DNA from: an uncultured Kiloniellaceae bacterium
GTDB taxonomy: Bacteria > Pseudomonadota > Alphaproteobacteria > Kiloniellales > Kiloniellaceae
DNA: 64,000 nucleotides
Direction: 5' to 3'
Assembly (NCBI GenBank): GCA_947493695.1
Contig: CANLSF010000004.1
Span: forward strand, 496,001-560,000
The notes under the pieces were generated by a model. It did not search any database, had not been told where the DNA came from, and saw only the letters and a list, made by a program, of their open reading frames with translations. The position numbers were made by a program, and so were the translations under genes. Of the stretch, positions 54,494 to 63,760 are shown in pieces; the stretch's first letter is position 1; each line of letters opens with the position of its first letter.

Positions 54494-55018
54494 TCAGGCA
54501 AAGCTTTCCGAAAGCCGTTTAAGTGCCAGCTTTTGCTCATCTGACGCAGCGCCACCTTCCACAGCCGAAACACGTTCAACCATTCCCAGGAGCTCCTTTC
54601 GTTGGTCTTGTGTCAGCGTCTTCTTAAGGTTTTTTGAGAGCTTCCGTACGACCTCATCGGGATTGGAAAGCTGTTGCGCGAGCCAGCGTCCATAAGATGT
54701 AAATTGTTCAGCATCAGTATTCGACGCCTCAAAGACCCGAACGCACTCATCTTGAATAGCTGTTATTTGGTCGCGCGTGCAGTCACCATCCATTTTGGCA
54801 AAGGCAACCAGTATCCCTGCGGCGGCCAGACGCGTGTCCTCAACAGCCTCGAGCGGGTGCTGGCCGGATCCACGCCGATATCCAAATCGGCGCACTGCCG
54901 CACGCACATCATCGGCAACATCAACCACCTCACGCGCGACTGATGCGGCGTTCTTGATCTTCCAGATCCAGAATATCAATCCGCCCACAACGCCTAAAAC
55001 ACCTAAAAGAATATGCAC
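54494..55018 (-). CDS. Membrane-anchored TerB-like protein
   Basis: About 174 residues. An N-terminal membrane helix (about 2-22, ILLGVLGVVGGLIFWIW) is followed by a helical domain of about 110 residues resembling TerB: ILVAFAKMDGDCTRDQITAI, then RKELLGMVERVSAVEGGAASDEQ. TerB domains are seen with tellurite resistance and membrane stress proteins; this match is at the fold level only. The GTG at 55018 was chosen with GAGG five bases upstream. No ter genes are near. Confidence 0.6.
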   Translation of the reverse strand: MHILLGVLGVVGGLIFWIWKIKNAASVAREVVDVADDVRAAVRRFGYRRGSGQHPLEAVEDTRLAAAGILVAFAKMDGDCTRDQITAIQDECVRVFEASNTDAEQFTSYGRWLAQQLSNPDEVVRKLSKNLKKTLTQDQRKELLGMVERVSAVEGGAASDEQKLALKRLSESFA

Positions 55019-55436
55019 AACCACCTCAAAACGATCAGATGCAAAAATGAGTTTCGAACCTACCCAACAACCAAGGATTTAGAAAGTAAGCTTTCTGGAA
55101 AAGAATATTTATCGGCGCTGATTTTATTTTTCATCATATATTTCAGCTGAATTTCGAATAAACCTCACCTTCTGAGGTAAGCAAAAAGCTTAAGCTAGGC
55201 CCTGCGTAAGATCGTCATCTTGAATCAACTATTTAGCAAGTTTGCACTAGAAAAAAGAGCGGCAATTCAACAGGGTCAGCTCTAATTTTCTCACCGTCGC
55301 CCCCTTTCTAAACGCCTTAACTTATCTTAACATAGCCTTACAAACATGCGATTTTTGGGGATCCTTCATATGGCGAATGAAGACACACAGCTTTTCGCGA
55401 ACGTCGTCGGTATTTTCTGTGCCGGAGCGTCCTGTC
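55019..55436. other. Intergenic region (418 bases)
   Basis: Holds a small hairpin ACCTCA/TGAGGT (55162-55178), a palindrome AGCTTAAGCT (55187-55196) and the likely promoters of two divergent genes. No gene supported. Confidence 0.4.
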
Positions 55437-55769
55437 ATGTTTCTTAAGCGTCCCCAACGCCCGTCCCCTGTGCAAAAAGCCTGGTTGCGCCGCGGCCTTG
55501 ATCAGCCTGGCGGCAAGCTGCCGCTGTTTAACCGAGATGGCCAGGAGTACTCGTCCAGAACGATCAAGAGTTGCATCGACCAGGGCTGGGCTGAGCCATG
55601 GTTCAACAATCCGCTCAAACCTGATTGGCTTGTCTGTAAATTGACCGAATCGGGGCGATTGAGCGTCACTCTGCCGGATGCAAAACCAACAAAAATGAGA
55701 TCTGAGGTCTCAAAAAACCAACCTCAAGCTATCAACGGCAAAACACAATCGCAGATTTCTCTCATCTGA
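55437..55769 (+). CDS. Hypothetical protein, possible winged-helix fold
   Basis: 110 residues from MFLKRPQRPSPVQKAWLRRGL; GGAG lies ten bases upstream. Residues 8-75 (SSRTIKSCIDQGWAEPWFNNPLK as the recognisable part) have the helix-turn-strand rhythm of a winged helix, ending DWLVCKLTESGRLSV. No named family was identified, and the basic tail may be disordered. It could be a DNA-binding protein (inference). No operon partner. Confidence 0.55.
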   Translation: MFLKRPQRPSPVQKAWLRRGLDQPGGKLPLFNRDGQEYSSRTIKSCIDQGWAEPWFNNPLKPDWLVCKLTESGRLSVTLPDAKPTKMRSEVSKNQPQAINGKTQSQISLI

Positions 55770-55821
55770 GAATATTCACGCCGCCCTTCTCTATATTACA
55801 CACGAACCAACAGTCGCAGAA

Positions 55822-55844
55822 TATTGATATTAAACGTATCAATA
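55822..55844. repeat. Perfect inverted repeat TATTGATA/TATCAATA
   Basis: Eight-base arms with a seven-base centre, about 380 bases before phaZ and 53 after the preceding stop. Operator-like form; could also be a weak terminator. Confidence 0.45.
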
Positions 55845-56013
55845 GCACCACGCTGCCTGTGGATAAAATTGGTATCTTAAAAATACCTCAAGATCAAACA
55901 CACCGATTTCTATTCATTCTTTACCGTGCAAGCTAAAGGCAACCAATTGTTTTACTTGCCTTTGGGACTGAAATTTCGTCTAACTTAGCTCCGTGTTCAA
56001 TGAGTTGCTTTCT

Positions 56014-56036
56014 TTAATACACAAACACAGTATTAA
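56014..56036. repeat. Perfect inverted repeat TTAATAC/GTATTAA
   Basis: Seven-base arms with a nine-base centre, about 190 bases before the phaZ start. An operator for a dimeric regulator is the simplest reading. Confidence 0.45.
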
Positions 56037-56223
56037 CCCCAATATGCTAGCTTAGGCATTCGTGGTATCGAAGAAGATAGAAGTTTCTGCTTAGGGGACC
56101 CGGGAGGAGACAGCTCCAGATTGTTGTCGAAGGATCAAACAGATGGCCTCAAGAGGTCGCGGAAGATCCAGGGCAATGAGCTGACGGGACGTCAATAACG
56201 AGGTCAACGCGGAGTCGATCACA

Positions 56224-57450
<1,227 letters not shown>

Positions 57451-57482
57451 GTCCTTAAACACACCGTTCGACGAAAACAGCA

Positions 57483-57534
57483 GCTCAAGCCTCATTCATG
57501 CGGCTTGAGCGAACCGGCAGGCATTTGCCGGTTT
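57483..57534 (+). terminator. Tandem hairpins after phaZ
   Basis: GCTCAAGCC/GGCTTGAGC (57483-57510) is followed by AACCGGCA/TGCCGGTT (57512-57533). The T run is short, but two adjacent stems should stop transcription. Confidence 0.65.
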
Positions 57535-57698
57535 ACCGCTTGGTGCCTGCGTTAAAGTTTCCTACACCATAAAGCGAATATTCTGCCTCCACGCGAATTC
57601 AGGGCGTTTTGCCCTGCCCGAACGCTGACCTCGGTTCCTCCGCATTGAGGGATCGAACGTCAGATCCGGAATGCAATTCAATCCATGGCAGAGACGAC

Positions 57699-58448
57699 AT
57701 GACCTTTCGACGCAGATTTTCGGCTATTCGGCCCCTCACCCTTATTTCCCTGCTTGCGCTGCTAGGCCTAACGGGCTGCGCCAAGGTCTACGACGACACA
57801 AAAGGCTGGGGTAATGATGTCGAAGCGTGGTTCCGCCGGGATGTTATCCAGGGGATCAAGACCTCTTTTGAGAACATTGACCAGGAACCGGGGGAAACAG
57901 CCGTCGCGCAGGCGCCCGCCATGGCCAAGACCGAAGGGGCAGGCAAGCCAATGATGGCAACGGCAACGACACCTGACGCTGCAGCGATGAATCAAGAGGT
58001 TGAACTCGCGAGCACGGCTCCCGAAATTCCGGCGACCACAGCAAAAGCAACGACCCAGACAGCAGCTACAGCGGGTCATAGCGCAGCAAAGAACATCTAT
58101 CCGCAAACCGCCGGTCAGCCTGCTTCGAAACCCTCGACCGTATCTCCCACGCCCCCTGCAAAGAAACCTACGACCTCAAAGGCAGGAGAAATGGCCCTTC
58201 ACCTCTCGTCCAACAAAACCAAGAAGGCAGCCATTCAGGAGTGGTCACAATTGAAATCGGCATTCCCCGACCAGCTCAAACGCCTGAACCTGGAGATTGC
58301 TCGGACGGACCTCGGTAAAAAGGGGGTATTCTACAGGGTCATGGCGGGCCCCTTCCCTGACAAGTCCGCAGCTTCGCAGATCTGCGCACAACTCAAGAAA
58401 AAAGATCAGTATTGTGCCGTGATGCCGGCGCCGAACGTTCAATCCTAG
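57699..58448 (+). CDS. SPOR-domain lipoprotein
   Basis: 249 residues. The lipobox LTGC ends the signal, giving a lipidated N-terminus. A linker rich in Ala, Thr and Pro follows, then a C-terminal SPOR domain (about 165-245) with MALHLSSNKTKKAAIQEW and GVFYRVMAGPFPDKSAASQIC. SPOR domains bind denuded glycan strands at the septum. The ATG at 57699 gives the lipoprotein signal; an earlier in-frame start at 57609 would bury it. Likely acts in cell division or wall remodelling. Confidence 0.85.
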   Translation: MTFRRRFSAIRPLTLISLLALLGLTGCAKVYDDTKGWGNDVEAWFRRDVIQGIKTSFENIDQEPGETAVAQAPAMAKTEGAGKPMMATATTPDAAAMNQEVELASTAPEIPATTAKATTQTAATAGHSAAKNIYPQTAGQPASKPSTVSPTPPAKKPTTSKAGEMALHLSSNKTKKAAIQEWSQLKSAFPDQLKRLNLEIARTDLGKKGVFYRVMAGPFPDKSAASQICAQLKKKDQYCAVMPAPNVQS

Positions 58449-58488
58449 AGCCACGCACTCGAAGCTCAGGCATTTACGGAGTCGGGCG

Positions 58489-59304
58489 TTAGTGATTTTC
58501 CAAAAAAGAAATAATCGCGTCTTTTGCGCGTTCAGCATTTTCCAGGATGGACGAATTGACAATGGCATGACCATTGCCGGGTAACACCAAGGAGGTGGCA
58601 TCCGGACGGCCGTAGAACACCTGTCCGCAATGCTCACCGCGTTTAGCGGCGTACCAGGGGTCCTCGCCCCCCAAAATCGCCAGAACCGGCACCTTGATAT
58701 CTGACTTAATCCCGATATTGGGAGGCCGCCCCTGGCAGTGCCATCCGGTGATCACCAGCCCGGCCAGACCATTTCCGGGATAGTTCGCCACCGCCATGCC
58801 GCCCTCGCTGAAGCCCATGACAAAAACGCGCGATTGATCGATCCAGGGCAGCGTCCGGACCTGCTGGAGGGCGTAGTCTATCTCCTCAACCCGGTAGCGA
58901 TGCGCTTCCGGCGCAAGCGATGTGCGATGCTCCTCGAGCGAACAGTTGGAACGTCGGCGCGCGCGCGCAAAGCTGTCGGGAAAGAAGGTCGCATAGCCGG
59001 CTTCCATAAAAACGAGGCGCGCAGCTTCCTCTTCACGCGCAATCCCATTGCAGCCATGCAGAAAGATAATCGCCGCCATATCCGTACCACTGGGAATCTG
59101 CTGGATCCCGCGCTGAACGAAAGCGTCGCGCCATTTGCCCAGGATCGGCCGTCCGCCAAAGATATGACCGGGTATTGAGACGTGGGCGCGCTGCCAGGTC
59201 GCGCCTACTTCAGCAGACTCCGCCTTTGTGACAACCTCTGTACACAACATTATCGCAGTGACGAGCACCATCACTGCTCCGTTCCTCGTCATCCGCCGAT
59301 TCAT
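58489..59304 (-). CDS. Dienelactone hydrolase-like alpha/beta hydrolase, exported
   Basis: 271 residues. A signal-like N-terminus (about 8-30) is followed by an alpha/beta hydrolase core with IIFLHGCNGI, nucleophile Ser in GFSEGGMAVANYPG, Asp in LGGEDPWY and His in PGNGHAIV. The layout fits the dienelactone hydrolase family, though chlorocatechol breakdown is unlikely here. It is periplasmic or surface-bound if the signal is used. It diverges from the SH3-SHOCT gene with about 110 bases between starts. Confidence 0.82.
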   Translation of the reverse strand: MNRRMTRNGAVMVLVTAIMLCTEVVTKAESAEVGATWQRAHVSIPGHIFGGRPILGKWRDAFVQRGIQQIPSGTDMAAIIFLHGCNGIAREEEAARLVFMEAGYATFFPDSFARARRRSNCSLEEHRTSLAPEAHRYRVEEIDYALQQVRTLPWIDQSRVFVMGFSEGGMAVANYPGNGLAGLVITGWHCQGRPPNIGIKSDIKVPVLAILGGEDPWYAAKRGEHCGQVFYGRPDATSLVLPGNGHAIVNSSILENAERAKDAIISFLENH

Positions 59305-59418
59305 ACCCCGCCCCTGCCGCTTAGCTTGCCTGCTATTGTATGTGTCATTACAATAACAACAGATTCGACAAAAGCGGCGTTTAAAATTTTCGCATATTGA
59401 ATTTTGGGGGCAAGGTCT

Positions 59419-60774
59419 ATGGGTTTTCAGCGTGGCGCACTGGCATTTACGGGCGTAGTTGGAGCGGCAATTTCATTCTCCATTCCCGCCTGGGCCCAAA
59501 TGAGCCCTCCCCCTATTGGCGCAAAATACACATTCGAATGCTCCTCCAGTGTAAATGCCAATTATGAGGAAGTTTACTCGGTCATCGCCAGTGATGGTTC
59601 GACGATCCGCGTGGAAATTGACGACGGCATTGACCGGAATTATTACGAAAAGCCCCTCTATCTCTTGAACACGACGATTGCTACGAAACAGCGTATTCGT
59701 GGCCAGGAATCATCGATGTTCCAGATTCCCGGCGAATTCAGGCAACTTCAGTCTCTCGATATCGGTGGAAAGTACTCCGGGTACATCACTGAACGCCGCC
59801 GCAAGGAGCGCCTGGAATGGGACTACACCGTATCGGTCCTCGGTCGCGAAACCATTTACAATCGCGCTTTTGGTGACATCAAGATCATCAATCTGTCTGA
59901 GACACGCTGGGTGAATGTCTATTCTTCCAATCTCGATGTGCGTTATGCGCCGGAATTGAGCTTTCCGATAAGCTGGGAATACAAAGATTCCAACGGCGCC
60001 GAGGTGAGCTGCGAGCTGGCTGCAGCGCAAGGACTGGCAAATGTACCCGTTGCGGCCCTGCCCGGCGGCGCAGACCAAGAGTCACAGATCGCTCTGGTTG
60101 CGAGCCCACAGAGGATGCGTTCAGTCGCCAACGCAAACGTCCGCGAAGAACCTTCGCGTGAGGCTGAGCGGATCGGCCGCCTGGGCAACGGAACCCGGAT
60201 TTCCGTCTCCGGCTATGTCGATGTCAGTGGCGAGCGCTGGTACGCGCTTCCCCTGGATAACGGCACCACCGGTTACGTATTCGGCGGGGTTCTGAAGGAA
60301 GCAAAAGCGCCGGCGAAAACACCGGTCGCCGCAGCACCAAAGCCTAAGGCAGCCGCAAAAGCTCAGCCCGCCGCACCTAAAACACAGACCGCAGCGGTTA
60401 AGGCCCCTGCACCGTCAGCCTCACCAACACCTTCAGCCGCCAACAACACGGAGCGCATGAAGAGGTTGGATGAACTCCGTCGTCTCGATTTGATCTCAGA
60501 GGCCGAATACCAGCAGAAACGGCAAGCTTTGCTTGGCACAGGACAATCGGTCAACATTGCGGATCAGCTCCGAAAGACCAACACGCTGTTTCGACAGGGC
60601 AAGATCAATCCGGAAGAATTCGTCGAAGCCCGCGCCGGTATCCTTGCCAAGATCAACGCTCAGGACATGGATGCGAAACAAGGTCTTGTGCTCCTGAACA
60701 ACCTGATCAACGAGCGCCTGATTTCAGAAGCCGAATACAGCCGGAAGCGCGCCACCATGCTGGACGCGTTATAG
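59419..60774 (+). CDS. Exported SH3-domain protein with C-terminal SHOCT motifs
   Basis: 451 residues. Signal peptide (1-27, ending PAWAQ), then an unrecognised domain of about 190 residues, a bacterial SH3_3 domain (about 235-298, NANVREEPSREAERIG, GTTGYVFGG), an Ala/Lys/Pro linker, and at the end two SHOCT-like motifs (LDLISEAEYQQKRQALL and RLISEAEYSRKRATML). SH3_3 binds wall peptides; SHOCT is a short oligomerisation motif. A related SH3_3 domain is in the caspase protein encoded next to it on the opposite strand. AAGG precedes the ATG. Confidence 0.75.
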   Translation: MGFQRGALAFTGVVGAAISFSIPAWAQMSPPPIGAKYTFECSSSVNANYEEVYSVIASDGSTIRVEIDDGIDRNYYEKPLYLLNTTIATKQRIRGQESSMFQIPGEFRQLQSLDIGGKYSGYITERRRKERLEWDYTVSVLGRETIYNRAFGDIKIINLSETRWVNVYSSNLDVRYAPELSFPISWEYKDSNGAEVSCELAAAQGLANVPVAALPGGADQESQIALVASPQRMRSVANANVREEPSREAERIGRLGNGTRISVSGYVDVSGERWYALPLDNGTTGYVFGGVLKEAKAPAKTPVAAAPKPKAAAKAQPAAPKTQTAAVKAPAPSASPTPSAANNTERMKRLDELRRLDLISEAEYQQKRQALLGTGQSVNIADQLRKTNTLFRQGKINPEEFVEARAGILAKINAQDMDAKQGLVLLNNLINERLISEAEYSRKRATMLDAL

Positions 60775-60900
60775 GTTTTGTGATTGAGCGGGTTCGCTTG
60801 AAAACAGGACCGAACCTCGGGCGGATTGAGGTCGATCGGGAAGGCCCCCGGACACCGATGTCAGGCAGAGTGTTTCTGCAGCGACGAGCCAGCGTCTGCG

Positions 60901-63183
60901 CTAGGGACGCACAGCAAAGACAAAATCACCGCCCTCATGGCCCGCAAATCTCAAATCGGCATAATCGGGTGTCTGGTTGGCCGCCAGCATCACAGGGCGC
61001 CTGATCTGTAAGGCCAGTTCCGTGCCCTTCATGCTACCTCTATTGGATCTCAGCGCATCAAGAACCGCTTTGGCAAAGACAGAATGATTTCCGCCGCCGC
61101 CGTCGACAACCGGCTCGAGCCCGCCTGACGTCAGCACCACACGAACCCGTTTCTTCGAGAGTTCCCGTTCTGCTTCCGGTCCGCGCAGGGTCACCTTCAG
61201 TCCGCGTGTCAGCGTTCCCGAATAGCAACTGTCCACGATCAACATCGCTTGTTTTGCTTCAATCGCCTTCAGGCTATCCGTGATCGTAACGTTTGAAAGC
61301 CAGCTCACCTGACTATCGCCTGACGCATCGACCGGGAGCCAGAACCCCCGATCGGACTCCGTGTCCAGATAGCCGTGCCCAGCGTAATAAATCAGCAGAT
61401 TGTCTTTGTTCGTCAGCGATTTCCGGTAATCGTCCAGCGCCCGGATAATATCCGCGCGGGTCGCATCCAGCAGCAAGTTGACCTTGTAGCCATAGGCGTT
61501 CGTCAAGACCTGGCCAATTTCCCGCGCGTCGTTTATGGCGGTTTCCAGCTGCGGCAAGTGTTCGTAAGCGTTGATGCCGATCACCAGGGCATGATAACTC
61601 CCCGCCCCCTCGGTAACAGCTGGCTCTGCCTTTCGGGAGGTTTGGTCGGACTTCTTTGGCGCTGTTACGCTTTTGCTTGCACCGGCGGGTTTCGGAGCGG
61701 CCTGGAGGGCGGTTTGCGTTTTGGGTTGGATCAAGTCACCGAAGACGTAACCGATCCGTTCGTCCTGAGTGCTCACCATCACCCAGTTTTTGCCGACCAC
61801 ACGTCCCAGGACGGTAATACTGTCGCCCTGGCGCAAACCACCGATTCGACCGGCAGCAGCGGCAGGTGAGGCTCTGATATTCGCGTTCTTGGCCGCCGTG
61901 TAGATCGCGAACTCGGGCACAATGTCGGGGCGTTCCAGCGCGACTTCCGGCTCGGGCTCAGGAGCAGGCGTAAGAACGGCTGTCTGCTTTGGAGCATCAG
62001 GCTCTGAAGCTTTAGCTTCGGGTTTAGCCGCAACCTCCGCGCCACCGGGACGATAGCTCGTATCGACGTCAGGACTTGAAGGAGGTGTGTAGACCGGGTC
62101 AACTGCACTGGAATTCCCCGTGCCGACGCCTGCAGTTGCGACACTGCCCGTAGTGTTTTGACTGCCGGACGCACGAACCGCAACCACCGATTCTTCGCGA
62201 GAAAGAGATCGCCAGGCGTTAATTCGGTCATCAACCGATGCTATCTGACTTGAAGACAGTCGCTTGCGCGTACGGTTCACACCCGCTCGCGCCGTCGACA
62301 CCAAATCGTTCCGGCGTGCTTGCGTCGCCAGACGGTACCAGTAAAAGGCCTCTTCCCGGTTACGCTTTACGCCTTTGCCGTCCTCATAGAGTTTCGCCAG
62401 ATTGATCTGCCCTAGCGCCCAGCCCTGCTCGGCCGCAAGTCTGTACCATCTCGCAGCCTCTCGATCGTTTCTCGGGACCCCGTCACCTTTTTCGTACAGA
62501 AAACCCAGGTCGTTTTGCGCGCGGGCGAAACCATGGGCAGCAGCTTTATTGAACCAATCCACCGCCTTGGCCATGTCGCGGCGTACCTTGGAATCGCCCT
62601 GCTGATAAACCAGTCCCACCTTGTATTCTGAGAGCGGATAACCGCGCTGTGCTGAGGGCATAAACCACTTCAAAGCCTCGGCCAGATCTCTCTTTACCCC
62701 CCAGCCTTCAAGATACATCTCCGCGAGATGGGTCTGAGAACTGACATCCTCCAGGTCGGCGCCACGCCGATACCATTTCAGAGCTTCTGCCAGATTCCCG
62801 AGATCAAACTGATAGGTCCCACCTATGTTGGCGAAGGCAACCAGATAGCCTTTTTCCGCGACATCAAAGAGATAGGGTAATCCCTCATCCCTACGCTTTG
62901 CACGCAGAAGCGCACGACCAAGCTGATACTGAAACCTCAGTTCCTGAGGGTGCAGTTTCACCGCGTCTTCGCAGGCGCGGACAGCCTGTCGACCATTCAT
63001 GAGGTCCCAGGCCACGCCCTCCACGACGCGTTTCGTATCTGCAGGATGCGCAGCCAAACGATCACACGCCATGACTGGTGCTACAGCCTGCGCAGAAACA
63101 GCTCCTGCTCCTGCGAAAATAACAAAAGACATCGCAACAATGCGGGAGAAACTAAACAATGGCGTAGTTCCCAGGTGGATCAA
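60901..63183 (-). CDS. Exported Sel1-repeat, SH3 and caspase-domain protein
   Basis: 760 residues from a TTG start. N-terminal hydrophobic segment (about 14-34) with cleavage near VSAQA, then at least six Sel1-like repeats (about 100-310), a Ser/Pro/Glu linker, an SH3_3 domain (about 432-495, NANIRASPAAAAGRIG), and a C-terminal peptidase C14 domain (about 535-750). The catalytic dyad is His603 (YYAGHGY) and Cys653 (VDSCYSGT). This is a bacterial metacaspase-like protein, probably periplasmic, and may cleave after basic residues. Other starts (TTG 63159, ATG 63132) are possible. It lies 23 bases after the polyglycine gene on the same strand. Confidence 0.85.
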   Translation of the reverse strand: MIHLGTTPLFSFSRIVAMSFVIFAGAGAVSAQAVAPVMACDRLAAHPADTKRVVEGVAWDLMNGRQAVRACEDAVKLHPQELRFQYQLGRALLRAKRRDEGLPYLFDVAEKGYLVAFANIGGTYQFDLGNLAEALKWYRRGADLEDVSSQTHLAEMYLEGWGVKRDLAEALKWFMPSAQRGYPLSEYKVGLVYQQGDSKVRRDMAKAVDWFNKAAAHGFARAQNDLGFLYEKGDGVPRNDREAARWYRLAAEQGWALGQINLAKLYEDGKGVKRNREEAFYWYRLATQARRNDLVSTARAGVNRTRKRLSSSQIASVDDRINAWRSLSREESVVAVRASGSQNTTGSVATAGVGTGNSSAVDPVYTPPSSPDVDTSYRPGGAEVAAKPEAKASEPDAPKQTAVLTPAPEPEPEVALERPDIVPEFAIYTAAKNANIRASPAAAAGRIGGLRQGDSITVLGRVVGKNWVMVSTQDERIGYVFGDLIQPKTQTALQAAPKPAGASKSVTAPKKSDQTSRKAEPAVTEGAGSYHALVIGINAYEHLPQLETAINDAREIGQVLTNAYGYKVNLLLDATRADIIRALDDYRKSLTNKDNLLIYYAGHGYLDTESDRGFWLPVDASGDSQVSWLSNVTITDSLKAIEAKQAMLIVDSCYSGTLTRGLKVTLRGPEAERELSKKRVRVVLTSGGLEPVVDGGGGNHSVFAKAVLDALRSNRGSMKGTELALQIRRPVMLAANQTPDYADLRFAGHEGGDFVFAVRP

Positions 63184-63206
63184 AAGGCACGTCAGGGCCC
63201 TGCCGG

Positions 63207-63551
63207 TTACCAGCCACCACCGCCACCGCCGCCGCCGCCTCCTCCTCCGCCGCTGCCGCCGCCGTCTCCACCATTGCCGCCCTCACCACCACCTTCGAGA
63301 CCCGAACCCGCACGCGCAATCGGGTTATAGGGTTGGTGGCGTTTGTGGCCCGACGGCGCGGGGATCTGCATGGCAAGCAACTGCTTGGCAGGAAGGTTTT
63401 CGGTTCGTTCCGACCTCGAATCGGAGGTGACGATATGAGAGCCCGGAGCATGAGAGGCAGATAACGCAGATGCGCTATAGGCAACGAATGAGCCTGCCAT
63501 AACGAGGCTGGTCAGATACACCGCCTTTGATTTTCGGGATTTGTTTTCCAT
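63207..63551 (-). CDS. Small secreted protein with polyglycine-Trp tail
   Basis: 114 residues. GAGGAG seven bases before the ATG at 63551 is a strong ribosome site. The signal peptide runs to about residue 31 (SASALSA), a basic middle follows (PSGHKRHQPYNPIARAG), and the last 30 residues are Gly-rich and end in 13 consecutive Gly followed by Trp. The tract is encoded by CCN triplets on the plus strand and could change length by slippage. No family is recognised. The caspase gene is immediately downstream, so it may be its substrate or partner (inference). Confidence 0.62.
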   Translation of the reverse strand: MENKSRKSKAVYLTSLVMAGSFVAYSASALSASHAPGSHIVTSDSRSERTENLPAKQLLAMQIPAPSGHKRHQPYNPIARAGSGLEGGGEGGNGGDGGGSGGGGGGGGGGGGGW

Positions 63552-63760
63552 GAACCGACTCCTCGTAAAAAAACCGCCGACATATTCGGTTGCGACCATT
63601 CATATGCACGCATCCGACTATAGTCGTTTTTCGCAGAGATGGTCACAGATTTTATTCAAGAAGCAGAGGTCGACAGCCCGTTTTCCCTTTCAACAAGGAA
63701 AATCAGGTTTGAGTCAATCACCAAACATCAATCATGCGTTGAAGAAAGATGTAAACGGAT

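Larger units (their letters stand above)
55770..56223. other. Intergenic region upstream of phaZ (454 bases)
   Basis: AT-rich with two perfect inverted repeats (55822-55844, 56014-56036) listed separately. A 13-codon frame (56143-56184) with a ribosome site precedes phaZ. No larger gene is supported. Confidence 0.5.
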
